DNA from: Circinella minor
Lineage: Eukaryota > Mucoromycota > Mucoromycetes > Mucorales > Lichtheimiaceae
NCBI GenBank assembly: GCA_016758965.1
Contig: JAEPRB010000017.1
Location: forward strand, 274,582 to 338,581
Reading direction: 5' to 3'
DNA length: 64,000 nucleotides
The stretch's first letter is position 1. Each line of letters begins with the position of its first letter. Below, piece by piece: positions 1 to 12,357 of the stretch. Under the pieces are notes generated by a model. It was not told the origin of the DNA and ran no database searches. It saw only the letters and a program-made list of their open reading frames with translations. Position numbers and translations under genes: made by a program.

Positions 1-80
1 AGTGGAAGTAGTATTAGCAGTAATGCTGTTATTGTTCATTTTTATTAAAAGTGGAAAGCGACAATTTCTTTTTTTACAAA

Positions 81-198
81 CACTCAAACGTTCCTTGTAA
101 TTTTACAAGCTTTTTTACAAGGACCGTTGCGAGCATAAATTTGTAAAAAAGCTGGTAAACGGAGTTACAGGCTTTTTTTACAAGGACCATTGCGAGTG
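81..198. repeat. Inverted and direct repeat cluster (transposon-end-like)
   Basis: The block begins CACTC and ends GAGTG. The outer arms CCTTGTAA (93-100) and TTACAAGG (178-185) are inverted, so the whole block can fold back on itself. Inside it the unit GCTTTTTTACAAGGACC occurs twice (about 108 and 171, with a 1-nt length difference) and once inverted as TTGTAAAAAAGC (about 141). Each direct copy is followed by a GTTGCGAG or ATTGCGAG core. This layout of outer inverted ends and internal sub-terminal repeats is typical of a DNA-transposon end or a short MITE. No transposase is present nearby. Confidence 0.45.
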
Positions 199-1066
199 CT
201 CTTTAGCAGTAAAAAAATGGACTAACCATCTTTAATTTTTATGTAGAGCATAGAACGCATAATATATCATACATAGCATATTAACCATTAAGTATAATAA
301 AGTACTTTTCAGAGTAGTAGTTTTTGTATATTAAGCATAGTTCTCTCTGGTTACTGTACAGAAACTGTTAAATATTACATTCATTAAAAGACTTTTTGGT
401 CATTATAAAGACGAGAAAAAAAATAATACTTATTTATATTGTATAGGTACGTAAAACAATAACCTTTACAGAAAAAGCGGAATTTTAATAGCAGATAACT
501 TTATACCTCGTCTATTGGGACATGTTCCCCAGGTAAGATTTACAGTATAAAATTAAGCATTGTAGTTCAGACTTTAGAAGTTTGTTACTAAACCAAGTGT
601 AACGCATTTTACACATTTTGAATTACATCCCACCTTCCTTCTCTATATAATCTTTGAGATATATTTGATATTCCAGCTGTCGTCAGTTTAATTCAACCTT
701 TTTTGTAACTAGATACCTGCGTCATGAATTATTATTTTTGCGTATAAATGTTGAAGTACATATAGATAATATACTCACTGAATCTACTGTAGTTAGATCT
801 AGGAACTAACCCTCATTTTCGTCTATATTGTCATGCTTTAATAATAAAATCAAGAAAAAGAAAAAGAAAGTTTTTTTTCGTGTGAAGTTTTATTTCCTTC
901 TTGTAAAAATATATTCTTTGCTCAGCAAACATTCTCTTTTGCAAAGTTCTATTGATCTTTTTGATCTATATTTTGCAAAAAAAAAAAAAAAAAAAGTCAC
1001 TGTAGATCATTTTATATAGAAAAAGAGATACATAAGATCACTGACAGTCTGCCAGATAAATGGAAA

Positions 1067-1425
1067 CGGGTGCACTAAATTTTTGGGTACTTAGCCACTG
1101 AAATTTGGGTACTTCGCCACTGAACGAGCTCAGAAGTACCCAAAAGTGCTTGAAGGAAGGTACCTTTTTTTTTTCTTTTTAGATTTTTATTTATTTTTGA
1201 GTACTGAGTGTGATGCACCTCATTTAGCTTAATAATACCCCGTACTCTAGTCAACATTAATCAGTTATATTGAAATTTAATAACAAAAAATAACAAGAAT
1301 AAGAGTAAAGCTATAAGGCCCAAAAGGACTCAAACATTGACTTCTTCTATTTTACTTGTACTAGAAAAATTGACTGCTTCACTTTTATTACCAAAAATGG
1401 AAGTATCCAAAAATTATGGCACCCG
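1067..1425. mobile_element. MITE-like element with terminal inverted repeats
   Basis: The left end starts CGGGTGCACTAA and runs into TTTTTGGGTACTT. The right end, read on the minus strand, starts CGGGTGCCATAA and runs into TTTTTGGATACTT, so the roughly 25-bp ends match with a few differences. The left end also holds a 22-bp tandem duplication (1081-1102 and 1103-1124, core GGGTACTTMGCCACTGAA) and an inverted copy at 1133-1149. The element is about 359 bp and encodes nothing credible. I could not identify a clear target-site duplication, so the exact ends and superfamily are uncertain. Confidence 0.5.
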
Positions 1426-1639
1426 AAAAAACCATAATTGTAAGTATAGAGGGGTAAAGCTAGAAAAAAAATGGTTTTTGAAAAACGAAACGCCGCAGTC
1501 CTGGCACTGCAGTGTGACGCTGTCAGGGATTTAAAGCCAACATTGGGAATATCATATACGGGGTTATTTGAACGTAACAGGTTCTTATTTTTTTTCTCTT
1601 CCTTTACAATTCTTTAGAAATTTCTTTTCTATCCCTGTG

Positions 1640-3876
1640 ATGGCATCTGAAAGCATTAATAGTGCTATTAGAGACTTTTTATCTTCTTTAATCACCTCTA
1701 ATGGCTCTAATCCAGCCGCTAATATCTCTGAACCAGCAACAACTATCGTGCAACAAGAACAAGAGCAGCAGCACCAGCAGGAGCAGCAACTGTTACGAGA
1801 AGAATTACATCAGAACCAAATAGTAACTGAACAACAACAACAACAACAGAAACAGAAACAATACCGACAAGTAATACAAGAGCAGAAGCACAATCCACAG
1901 ACATCCGAACAGCAACAAAGATCTAATGGTGTCAAACGATCTCGTAGTCCGGCTGATGAAAGTTTACCTGATGCAGGTAGTTTCAAAAAAGCACATAGAG
2001 AAGACGATACCAATAGTCGCGAAGGCAGTAGAACTAGAAGAAGTAGAGGAGGAAGACGTCAACGTATACGTGAAATTGAGTTAGATCCCCGTACAAGATT
2101 AATTGCTCGTCAACTACGTGGTCAATTTCGTGAATATGAACTTCGTCGTCATTTCGAAATGTATGGTGAAATTCTTGAAGTCACTTTAAAGAACGATGGT
2201 GCATATGGATTTGTCCAATTTGCAGATGTCGAGTCTTGTGCAGCTGCTGTCGATGGTGAGAATGGAAAGTCTTTACATGGATGTCGTTTAAGTATGCTGA
2301 AAATTTCTTCTCTTAAGTATAGTAACAAATTGGATGATTTGTGTGTGTTTGTCGCGGCTAATAAATAACACTTTTTCTTTATTACATTAACAAAGAATTA
2401 GAAGTGTGTCGTGGAACTCCACATGCGCTTGATCGTCAATCAATCACTCGTCGAGGTGGCGGTGGCGGTGGAAGTGGCGTGAGTCGATCTCGTAACACTG
2501 ACACATATATACCAGATGATCGACGAGGACGCCGTAATGAATTTCCTTACAGATCTGGTGGTGGTGATGATAATAATAATAATAGAGATGATGAGTATCG
2601 TCCACGTCGTCAGGGTAACGATAATAAACAACACAATAGTGATCCTTCTTCTGTACCTAAACCTCAGTCCGGTGTTTTTACATCCTCAACTAAGAGAAAA
2701 GATTTCCCTCTTCCACGTCGTTATGGTAATAGCGTACCCGTTGCCCAGGTCATTGCCATGGGTGATGCTGATCGACATTTTATCAGTACTGTGGAAAATA
2801 CCTTCAGGAGCCATAATACGTCCATTCATACCTTATTTTTACAACCTGACAGCGTATCTCGTGATGCCATTGTCAAGCAAATGATCTACGAAGGTGTCAA
2901 AGCAGTTATTTTTATCGAAAAAGGAATGGAAATTGAACGTGAAATTTATCTTCAAGTTTTTCATCGTAATAATGGAAATGATACTGACGCAGTACGATTT
3001 GATGGTATGGTAAAAAGAAAGAGAGAAATGGTGGATTAGATGGATGAACGTGGTAGAATAATAAAGAAAAATGAGTTAGTGTGAGCGGATGGGCATTTGG
3101 ATTTTTATCAATTTCTTTTCTTTCTTTTTTTTTTTTTCAAAAAAATATAACCTTTAGAATATGACCGTCTTCATATTGAGGATGCTATTGCCATTGTTCA
3201 ACGCGATCATCAACAACCCGCTATAATCGTACCTACTACTTTTGGCGGAAATACAATAGTTCCTTCCCCTTATGGTTTCACACAACCTTCTTCACCCCTT
3301 TACCCTCCATTTGGATCATCTCTCCCTGTATTCCCTTCCCCCACCACTACTGGTACTACTGCTCCTACTTCTCCTCAAAACGCGCCTAATACCAATGACG
3401 CACTTGGTGCTATTGTAAATCTTCTTCGGTCTAATTTAGCATCTCCCACTCCCACGTCATTTTCTTCTATGAGAGGCAACAGCAGTAATTGTATTGAATC
3501 TCCTACTAATTCTGGTAGTGCCGGTGCCTTATTACAAGCACTTGGCTTATTAATTAATAACAATGCAGCACAACAACAACAGCAACAACAACAGCAAGCC
3601 TTATTATTACAACAATTGCTAACACAACTTACTACAGGTGGTAATTCTTCACACGGCAGTGTTACTACCGCTGGTACTAACTCGTTTATGGTATCACCAA
3701 CATCTCCATCACCCAATGCCCAACCCTCTTCTGTTCAACAAGGACAGTCTCCTTTGATGCCTAGTGTTAATGAACTTGTAGGCAAAATCAATATGATTGC
3801 TCAGCGAGTTCAAAATGGCAACGGTGATATTTTACACCAATCCTCTTCTTCTCAGAACCACTCTAGGAAACGTTAA
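1640..3876 (+). CDS. RRM and anticodon-binding-domain protein (NCOA5-like)
   Basis: Exons 1640-2291, 2402-3004 and 3158-3876 join in phase to 657 residues. The N-terminus is Gln-rich and is followed by an Arg/Ser/Gly-rich stretch. An RNA-recognition motif lies at about residues 150-230, with the RNP1-like YGFVQF. After an Arg/Gly-rich linker, residues about 322-430 form an alpha/beta domain beginning VPVAQVIAMGDADRHF that resembles the class II tRNA-synthetase anticodon-binding fold. The tail is Pro/Thr/Gln-rich with a polyQ run. RRM plus an anticodon-binding-like domain is the architecture of animal NCOA5, a transcriptional coactivator, so a nuclear RNA-linked regulatory role is inferred. 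The start is the first ATG in frame; the frame is open upstream to about 1568 but has no earlier ATG. The domain call is fairly firm, the function is not. Confidence 0.75.
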
Positions 3877-4958
3877 GGGTGTCGTCAAAAAAAAAAAGAT
3901 TATTTGGAAAATGCGCCTACCATCATTACCATCAAATATATGAATATCTTTTTTTTATCCATTTGTTTTCAGTATCTCTATAATTCTGATTGTACTTTTT
4001 TTTCCTTTTGTTCGTAACCTTTATGATCATCTTGCTGTTCCCTTACTTTTCCCTTCCACTTTTTTTTCCATATATCGCTTGTTATACATTAATCTGTACA
4101 TTACATTCTTTTCCTTTTAAAAAACTCATTATTTCTATTGGCACTATATTTAGCATATTTTTTTTTATTTTTTTACAAAAAGAACGTCCATCTATCCTTG
4201 TTTTAATTTTATTGCTTCTGATATCGAAATAAATTTAACGATCTATATGTTATTTATATGAAACTAGATACAGTATAATAGATCTATCATAATTTGTATG
4301 TATGCCAAAGAGAATCCAGGAGTAACTTTTTTTTTCTGAAAATGTCGTCAGTGGCATTGAAGAAGAAAAAGGAGCGAAGCCAAGAACGCTTTCTTCTGCT
4401 TAAATGCGCTACTCCCAACAGTAAGATTTTGCTGTCGGACTCAGTAAGGTTTACGTGTAATGATTGGTGGTCGTTTTTACTACTTTCTTTTGTTGAAAGA
4501 ACTGCATCAAGGGGATTTGTTCATTTGTATCCAGACAGCTTTTAACAGCAGGATTGATCATCATGGTGGGTTTTATTTTCAAAAAACATTATCTGTTAAA
4601 GAGTACTCGCTATTAATACAACAAGAATATGGCAGATAATCTTTGAAACGGACATTATATCATCAAATAAACCAAGACAAAAATTCACGAGATATATATC
4701 ATACAACCATCATCAAAATCATAATGACCTGCATTCTAATAACAATACTATGTTTGTCTGCTTATATTAATGGGAAGATTATTATTATAATCCAATTGCT
4801 GCGAATTAAAAGTTTGCCAGAAAAAAATTGCATGAATTATTTATTATAAAACTACGTCAACAAAATTTGTTTTTGTTCTTTTCTTCCCCCTTCCCTTCTC
4901 TTCTTTTTCTTTAAGCATGCGTACTCTTTTTCTCAAAAATACGTAATAAAAACTAAAA
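3877..4958. other. Intergenic, pyrimidine-rich, no clear gene
   Basis: T-rich and AT-rich sequence. An 83-codon open stretch at 4294-4545, which includes an internal ATG at about 4339 followed by a Lys-rich segment, is somewhat coding-like, but it has no recognisable domain and no supporting gene structure. I do not call it. Confidence 0.5.
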
Positions 4959-5360
4959 ATGGCTCAAGCTGGGAAGACTACTTCTGCTGGTAAAAAATCA
5001 CGCTCTAGCAAACAAATCTTCAATTTCCTGTTGGTCGTATTGATCCCTACCTTCGTATGGGTCGATTTACATCTGATATTGGTGCAGCTGCTCCTGTTTA
5101 CTTGGCTTTTGTCCTTGAATACTTGATAGCCGAAATACTTGAATTGACTGAAAAAGATTCCCGTGATAACAAGAAAACGCGTATCACTCCACGACATTTA
5201 CAATTGACTATTCGTAATGATGAAGAATTAAGTAAGTTACTCAACAATGTCATCATTGCTCAAAGTGGTGTCCTTCCAAACATTCATAATACGTAGCTTG
5301 CTTCCCAAGAAGACCAAAGCCAAAAAGGCTGAACAAAATCAAGAAAACGAAGGATCATAA
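4959..5360 (+). pseudogene. Histone H2A pseudogene (two compensating frameshifts)
   Basis: Starting at ATG 4959 the frame gives an H2A N-terminal tail ([15 protein letters not shown]). At about 5013-5018 one base is missing, and the H2A core continues in another frame ([11 protein letters not shown], then [33 protein letters not shown]). A stop at 5294-5296 ends that frame. The H2A C-terminal tail (LLPKKTKAKKAEQ) then resumes in the original frame and ends at TAA 5358. Total length (134 codons) matches H2A. Several nearly invariant residues are changed: SRIGAGAP reads SDIGAAAP, and LAGNAARDN reads LTEKDSRDN. Frameshifts together with changes at conserved sites point to a decaying retained copy, not a sequencing slip. 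No intron is visible, so a retroposed or duplicated intronless copy is possible. Confidence 0.85.
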
Positions 5361-7262
5361 TTTCTTTGAATTTTTTACTTTCATTTATATGATAGTAGTA
5401 CGGATTTTTTAATTTACTTTTACATTTACGTACTGATATATTAAAAAGAAAGTCAGTTGCGATTTCTTTTAATGGCATTTCAAAAAAAAGATTAACTAAC
5501 TTATTTTCATTTTCATTTGATAATAAATAAATGAGAAGGTTTTTTTTACAGTATTGTTGCATACTTATTCTTCTTTTATGTTGAAGAATGTTAGAATCCA
5601 TGAAAGAGGGGTATATGATGTGTTGTGGATTCTTACATTGCACATAGATTTTTTTTTCATTTATTTATTAAAATATCCATTGATACGTAATAATAAAGAA
5701 GAAAGCTGAGTTGTGTGATACTTCTTTTCTCACTATTAAATAAATATGTGACAATTATTCCTTTCTTAATTTACGTTACTAACACATTTTTCTACCTATC
5801 ACTTTTTTCCTTATTAAAATTGTTTGTCTTTTTCTTACTTTTTTTTTCCGTTCAGTATGTAGTCTTAGATCATCTATTGACTATGTATACAGCCTTTTCT
5901 TTTTAATACAAGGTAATTGACAATAATTTTATTTTGTAGTTTTGAATCAGTATATTCATTAAGCATGATAAAAAAAAAGTTGTAGTAGGCTTTGCTGAGA
6001 TATGTATAATATATACGATATTCTAAGCTAAAAATTACCCACTCATATGCATTACGAGGGTTAATATTATTATGTATTTTACGAGAAGAATGCTAGGTAT
6101 AATAAAATACTTCAACTGAAATGAAAAAAGTGCTCATATTTCAATTGAAATCAATCTAAAGCAAGATAATAGACTATTGTTCCAGGACTCTTGTTACAGT
6201 ACATTCTAGTGTGAAACCACTATAACCCAATAAGATTATTATATCAAGAAATATATATTACGTACGTACACAAAATACGCGCATCGATCTAAATATTAGT
6301 TATCGAATGAAATAATATATTATAAACGCCACAGTAATGCTAAAATAGTGTGAACACCGTTTTTTTTTTCCTAAAAAGAAAAAAACTCAAACAGTTTCAA
6401 TTTATAACACAAAAGAAAAAACCAATAAACGAGTTGCTGATTTGATGATTTGAATTAAGATGAAAAAAAAAATACATACGTAACTTCTCTTTATTCAGTA
6501 CTTATTACAGCGTTGGAAGTTAAATTTGACCAGCATGCAAAATAAAAATGAGCCATGATTCGAAAATGAGTCCAAATTTTCAGATTGAACCACCAAGCTA
6601 GAAGTTAATCCAAACCAAGCAAATTCAAGCTACTATGCGTCTCCAAAAATAGCATGGTTATGAATTTGAGCATGACGAGTAAAATTCAGCCTACTCATCG
6701 TCCAAAATGAGACTGTCCACGAATTATTAGAGCTTAGAAAAGATTCGATTAAATTATTGCATGGTCTAGCAAATCATTGCTTTAATTTACAGATGCTCTA
6801 TTTTTTTTGGTATAAAGAAGCAGCGGGCCACACGAACAACAAAACTCATTGCCAAGCAAAGTCAAAGATGTCCTTTGCGATTCACGTATATAGTATTTAA
6901 TTGTATAATACTATCATACGCATCATTCTAGAATAACATCATCATGTACAGTATTTTGTTTTGTTTTCTTCTTCCCACTTGTTATAGCAACTCAACATTT
7001 ATTGTAAATAAAATGATAGACAAAACATATTCTTTATTTGTATATAAACATGTTTACTATATAACAACTTGACTAATCTTATTATAATTTTACAAGGTTT
7101 TTGTACTTGATAAGTTGACCAATTTTTTTCTCAGAAATGAAGAAATAAAAGAAAATATAAGAATGTTGATGATTAATCGGAAGAAATACGTAGTAAAATA
7201 TATGTGAATGAGACCAAAGGAATATAAAAAATGGTTTGGTGTTGTTTTTATGTTACTGTATC
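5361..7262. other. AT-rich intergenic region
   Basis: I see no gene. The region has many TA-rich stretches, homopolymers and a TACGTACG motif at about 6260. The patch at 6520-6740 is less AT-biased, with repeated short words such as CCAAG and AAAATGAG, and could be an old repeat remnant. I could not match it to anything. Confidence 0.5.
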
Positions 7263-8727
7263 CTACCGTCTTCGTTTCTTCACGATGCCTGCTTCATCAT
7301 TTATTGCACTGGCGACTGCATCCTTGTCTTGTATCGATGTTTCCAATTTTTTTCTATCCACCTTTGTTGAGATTCTCATAATTTCATTGGCTAAAGAATG
7401 TCGTGTTGAACAACTATACACAAATAATGTATAAATATAATTATTATTCATTTATATTGGTTGTATGTGAATATGTATATGTATATGTATATATATATAT
7501 ATACATGTGTGTGTGTGTGTGTGTTATACGCACATAAGAGTGCGCCGGAGGTTTTGAGTAATTCGTGGCTTTGATGTTTTTGGTTTAATATTATCATTAT
7601 GTTGACCACAATTTCCATTTTTACCGTTGTCAGATTGTTGTTTACATTGGTGTTGCTCATAACTATCGCCATGGTTTCCATATCGCGGTATTGATGTTGT
7701 TGTTGATGATGATGATGGATAGAGCCTCCTCCATATTTACCATGACCTTTACGATGATCACTGGACATCCCTTGCTGATATAGATATTGATTATGATGAT
7801 GCTGGTTACTATTGTAATTAGGTCGTCGTTGATGTTGTTTGTTGTATCCAACGTACAATGGATTCATAATAACGGTCATTTAATATAATATATTTAAATA
7901 CAGCATAAATCAATTATGTTTCACACGATCACTGGACCCGCGGTGATATTGATATTGACGAGGATGATGATGATTACCACTGTAACCATATTGTAGCTGA
8001 TGTAGTTGTTGATAATGGTTATTATTATGGTAACCAAATCGTAATTGATGTTGATGTTGATGATGACTATTAAAACCTTTATGATGTTCATATTGATGGT
8101 GGTTATTTCCATGGTTTCCAGATAATTGTTGATGGTGACGTTGATCTTGAGGATTCGATTGACGTACTTAAGTCTATTATCATGAATATAATTTTTTTTG
8201 TCAACTTGAGGATCCTTGCTGTGGATCGCATCGTTTGAAGATCTTATACATTTTAAAATGTGTACACTTGATGTTAGTAACAAAGATGTTATCATTGGTG
8301 TTATTCGATCATAAACACATACAACTGTTGTTGCTATTCCATTTATAATTATTTTATCCTCGGTACCAACACTACTGAACAATTCGTGAATTCTTTTTGT
8401 GTGTTTGTGCTTGTCATGAATGGAATGTTGTGAATCTGTAATCGGATATTGCGAGTGATTGCCTGTTTTACGGTTTTGCTGATGAAAAAGAGAGCAAGCA
8501 AACCACCATACGTACAATTTCACTGCTTTGTTGACCACATCATGGGAATTGTAATATGTTATAGTGTTGTGATGTTGATGATTGTACGTTTGATGAACAA
8601 TGTTTAGACTGCCTGAATCATCATCTTGCAATTTGAACATCTTTTTAGAATCACTCAATAATACTAGATCAGACTTGAGAGAAGCAGGGACATGATCATC
8701 GTGGCACCGGTAAAATCGAGGCGACAA
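7263..8727 (-). pseudogene. Decayed Gln/His/Asn-rich gene, function unknown
   Basis: On the minus strand a coherent C-terminal exon (about 7413 to 7263) reads CSTRHSLANEIMRIST and ends KKRRR-stop. It joins in phase through a GTGCGT donor to an upstream segment rich in Q, N, G and H. That segment is frame-broken by a 2-nt shift near 7690-7740. A further Q/H/Y/G-rich stretch (about 8165-7925) lies in yet another frame, and a region up to 8727 is open but not recognisable. About 70 nt is tandemly duplicated with divergence: the word TCCAGTGATC recurs with similar flanks near 7930 and 7765. I take this as a degraded or repeat-mutated gene. The 644-bp inverted-repeat element sits directly upstream at 8758 and may have disrupted its 5' end. 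A real low-complexity gene with sequence errors is the alternative. Confidence 0.4.
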
Positions 8728-8757
8728 TCAAAACATATATAATTTTTTCCTCTTGAA

Positions 8758-9401
8758 GTAGGGATCCGCATAAGAACCGAAGAACCAGAACCGAACCGAA
8801 CGAGAACTGACTCGGTTCTAGATAGAGAGAACCGACATTATAATTTAGTGAATTCATGAGTTTTCAACATTATGATGTGAAAACAAACATTAATTGCGAA
8901 AATAAAATATAAAGATTGAGAATGTAGAGCTTTTTTTTCTGTATAAATAAGTATAAACTATTAAAGAACAAAAGTATATGTTTTCTTCAATATGTATTAA
9001 GAAAAGAAGAAGATTTTTTTTTTTTGGCAAGCTGGGAAGGAAATCCCCAAATAGATACGCAGCAACTGATTTTTTTTCTTGCATAATTACTTTTAATAGA
9101 ACCACACACTAACACCTTAATTGAAAATCATCACCTCCATCCTCCAATTAGAAAAAGTAATTTGCTTTTTTTTTATAATAAACGGAGTTTAGTTGAAAAA
9201 AAGACTTTTCCTCTTTTTTTTTTTATTCCACTACTTGTTTAATGAATATAAAAACTTTTGAGTGCTGTATTTTACTTATATTACTTATATTTTGATATTT
9301 CTGTTTTTTATAAAATTCTATTAAAGTACTGTCGGTTCGTACTAAAGATCGATTTGACTCGTTTCTTATAAGGAACCAAACCGAACTATGAGGATCCCTA
9401 A
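8758..9401. mobile_element. Non-autonomous TIR element (hAT-like MITE), 644 bp
   Basis: The left end is GTAGGGATCCGCATA and the right end on the opposite strand is TTAGGGATCCTCATA. Both are followed by tandem GAACCG or CGGTTC words (left about 8772-8840, right about 9325-9395). The direct repeat CTTGAA flanks the element at 8752-8757 and 9402-9407 and is a plausible target-site duplication. Extending to 8 bp gives TCTTGAAG versus ACTTGAAT, which would suit hAT with two differences. The interior is AT-rich with poly-T runs and no transposase. Sub-terminal CGGTTCGGTTC-type repeats are common in hAT relatives; the superfamily is an inference, the element itself is well supported. Confidence 0.7.
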
Positions 9402-12335
9402 CTTGAATAAGGAGGTTATGGGAAGAATATTAACAGAAAAGAATAATTTTACTGAAAGCTCTGGAAGACGGCGTGAGGAAGACAATGACGAGACGTTAGG
9501 AAGAAGAAGATAATAATGATAAAGCAATATAAATACAACAGTGTAATAAAACAATTTTAGCGAGAAATGTTTTATTTATTATTTATAAAGTTAAACTTTC
9601 TATCATATAAATATATAAATATTAGCTAACCAATTATAGTATTCCCTATATATACGTACGCTTATGTACATATATTATTAGTTTTTTTTCTTATATATAT
9701 ATATATATAAATAATATATTTATATCTGAACAAAAATCTCATCCACTTTTTGAAATAAGCAGGACTTGATCGCTTTTCACACTGTCGTTTAATGAACAAA
9801 AACGATTATCCATAATAACCATTTTTTGTTATGTAGTATAATAATTATCATTTGGTGTGGAAAACAAGTAGATAAATCGCGGTTCTTTATATATATTATT
9901 GAGCTGAAATAAGTAGAAAGCACTAAATTGGATCTATATAGCTTTTTCGGAGAAGAGAGGAATACGTAGTACAATTTTAAATCCTTATATTTAGTTGCAA
10001 CAAAAAAATAAATGAATAATAACTAATATAAAAAAAACACGATTATCACAAAACCTTATAATAGTAATTTTGAACAGTAAAACAACGTAACCTTAAAATA
10101 TAATAATATCAAAGTTGATCAGTCAGTTGTATAGGTTAAAATTTATATTTATTAAATAAAAGACTAAAATGACCTTCGCCAATGGGAATGTGGTCACTTC
10201 CTTGCTGTACAAAATGGATTGACAGCTATACGTACACAAAAGAGTGAAAAATTATCAACTTAAAAACCCCTAATTGAGGGGAAAAGTTAAACTACTAGTG
10301 GGGGATGGGGGAGGATAATAGCTAAGTATAAGGTGGAAACGTGGAAGAATAGTAAGTTGTATAGCTATTGGTTTTTTCCTATGATCCGCGACCAAATTAT
10401 TAGGAAAAATCAGTATAATAGCCGACTTCTTGTAACATTTCTATAGTAAGCTACGTATCATTTTTTTTAGCTACACACGTAGAAAGAATAGACGAATTGT
10501 GTGCAATTCCAATTAACCTTATTAGTAAATAAAGTTAATACAATAGTAAGACTAAATAGATCAAAGGTTACATAATGTTAATATGTAGACTTAATGAATT
10601 ACTCTACTACTATATGTTGTGTAGTAACTTAATTTAACAACGAGAATGCAGATTTTCAGCAAGACTATAAAATATCAGATATTGTTGAGTAACCCACAAC
10701 ATATGATCGAATCCTGACACAATGTACTGTATTGTTTAAACTACAAAAAAGAAACCATCGATCTTCTATTTGATTGTAATGACATTTTGTAGTAATTCAT
10801 TATTAACTATGCATAAGTATGTCAAAATTATACATCATATTGTTTTTAGCATTTATAAGTAAGCCGCTTAAAATATCAAAATTATAATAGCAATATATTA
10901 TAACAATGCTCAAATTTATTGGTTCCTATATGAGGTGTAACATGACAAAAAAAGGGTATATAACATTTGGTTCAAATTTCGTGTGTGTAAAGAAGATAAA
11001 TCTCAGCACAATGGATGAATATACTGTATGAAAAACAAGCAATGGGGAGGGAAAAAAAGAACGATATTAGGAAAAAGAATGTTGTTTTATCTATTATGGT
11101 ATGGGTTACAAATACTGAAAACAAACTATTAGAAGATGAGGAGGGGATGTGGGAATTGTACAGATTTATTTTATCTTATTTTAGCAAAAAACAAAAGCAG
11201 ACGATGAGAAGAATGGATAAAAGAAGACAGCTTCTCTCTATCTTTATGCCGAGCATTGAGTCTCTTCTTTTTCTGTACGCAATATAATTAATTCAGTAGG
11301 TAAACCGTAGTACATAATACAGTAAAAGCTACTATTATATTTTTTCTTGTTAAAATCATGTTAAAATGTATTATAAAGGAAAGCAATCAGATTATTAATG
11401 TTACTATTGCGTAATTCTACATTTTTTTTACTATCATTATTATCACCACCACCGTCAACACCCACGAGTTCCACTTGAATAATAGAGTACCCAATAAAAT
11501 AGGAAAACACGTGTTTTATCTTTGAAACTGGACGAATAAAATTGCATTACGGTATGGGATTAAGAAAATGTGACGACTCAAATCAAAATTTCATTACTAT
11601 CCAAAAAGTACTCTTTTTTTATTTGATATGTAGTAACAATAATAATAATATAAAAGCAATATCACATCTGCTAGTAGCGGTAATCAATATTGTATATGTT
11701 TCATAGGTATTATGGCCGGATTATAATAATACATCAGTATGTAATAAAAATAATAACTGAAGGAAATGCGACATGAACATGTTAGTTTTTTGTTACTGAA
11801 TTAATAATCGATTTATCAGCCATGATGACACATATCAATTCGACATAAATAATATCATTATATTATTGTTATTATAAGTTAGCGATATGTATGTTAAAAA
11901 TGTATAATGTATCATACAAAATGTAGAAGAATTACCAAACCAATTATCCAAGCATTCTTGTTGCAGTCTTGTTTTTTTTCTTTAACCTAATCTTCGATAA
12001 GCATTTAAACTAGACAAAGTTTATGCATGTCATCTATTTTTAATATTATAAAAATTATATTGATTGGCTCATGAGCAAATAAATATGTCAATAAGTAATC
12101 AGAAGAAGAAAAAAAAAAGTCAGCTAATCGTCTGATAGTTGTACGAAAAAAAAAGTTTTTTCTTCTTAATTCCAAAATAAGATATAAAGAATAATAAAGA
12201 AAATAAACATCTTGTCGTTTTATATATGAAGTGACAAAGAAGTCTAAAATTGTAATATTGCTTTTTTTTTTTGCCAAGAGTTTTAATATAATGTAATGTT
12301 TAATCATTTGAATACTGAACCAGTTTTATAATATT

Positions 12336-12357
12336 TCTCTCTCTCTCTCTCTCTCTT
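12336..12357. repeat. (CT)n microsatellite
   Basis: An uninterrupted CT dinucleotide tract of about ten units in AT-rich intergenic DNA. Confidence 0.85.

Larger units (their letters stand above)
1..1639. other. Gene-free, repeat-bearing left flank
   Basis: I see no convincing gene here. The sequence is AT-rich with poly-T and poly-A runs, and the short open frames are homopolymer translations. It contains two inverted-repeat structures listed separately (81-198 and 1067-1425). A short more GC-rich patch at about 1488-1530 has no reading frame or motif that I recognise. The last 100 bases are probably promoter and 5' leader of the gene starting at 1640. Confidence 0.6.

Noticed and set aside
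7448..7879. 143-codon minus-strand frame starting MTVIMNPLYVGY
   Set aside because: Only its first part matches the Gln/His-rich coding pattern. After the repeat tract the better coding frame is another one, so it is part of a broken gene, not an independent protein.
11015..11287. 90-codon plus-strand open frame in the long gene-poor region
   Set aside because: No domain, splice context or composition different from the background.
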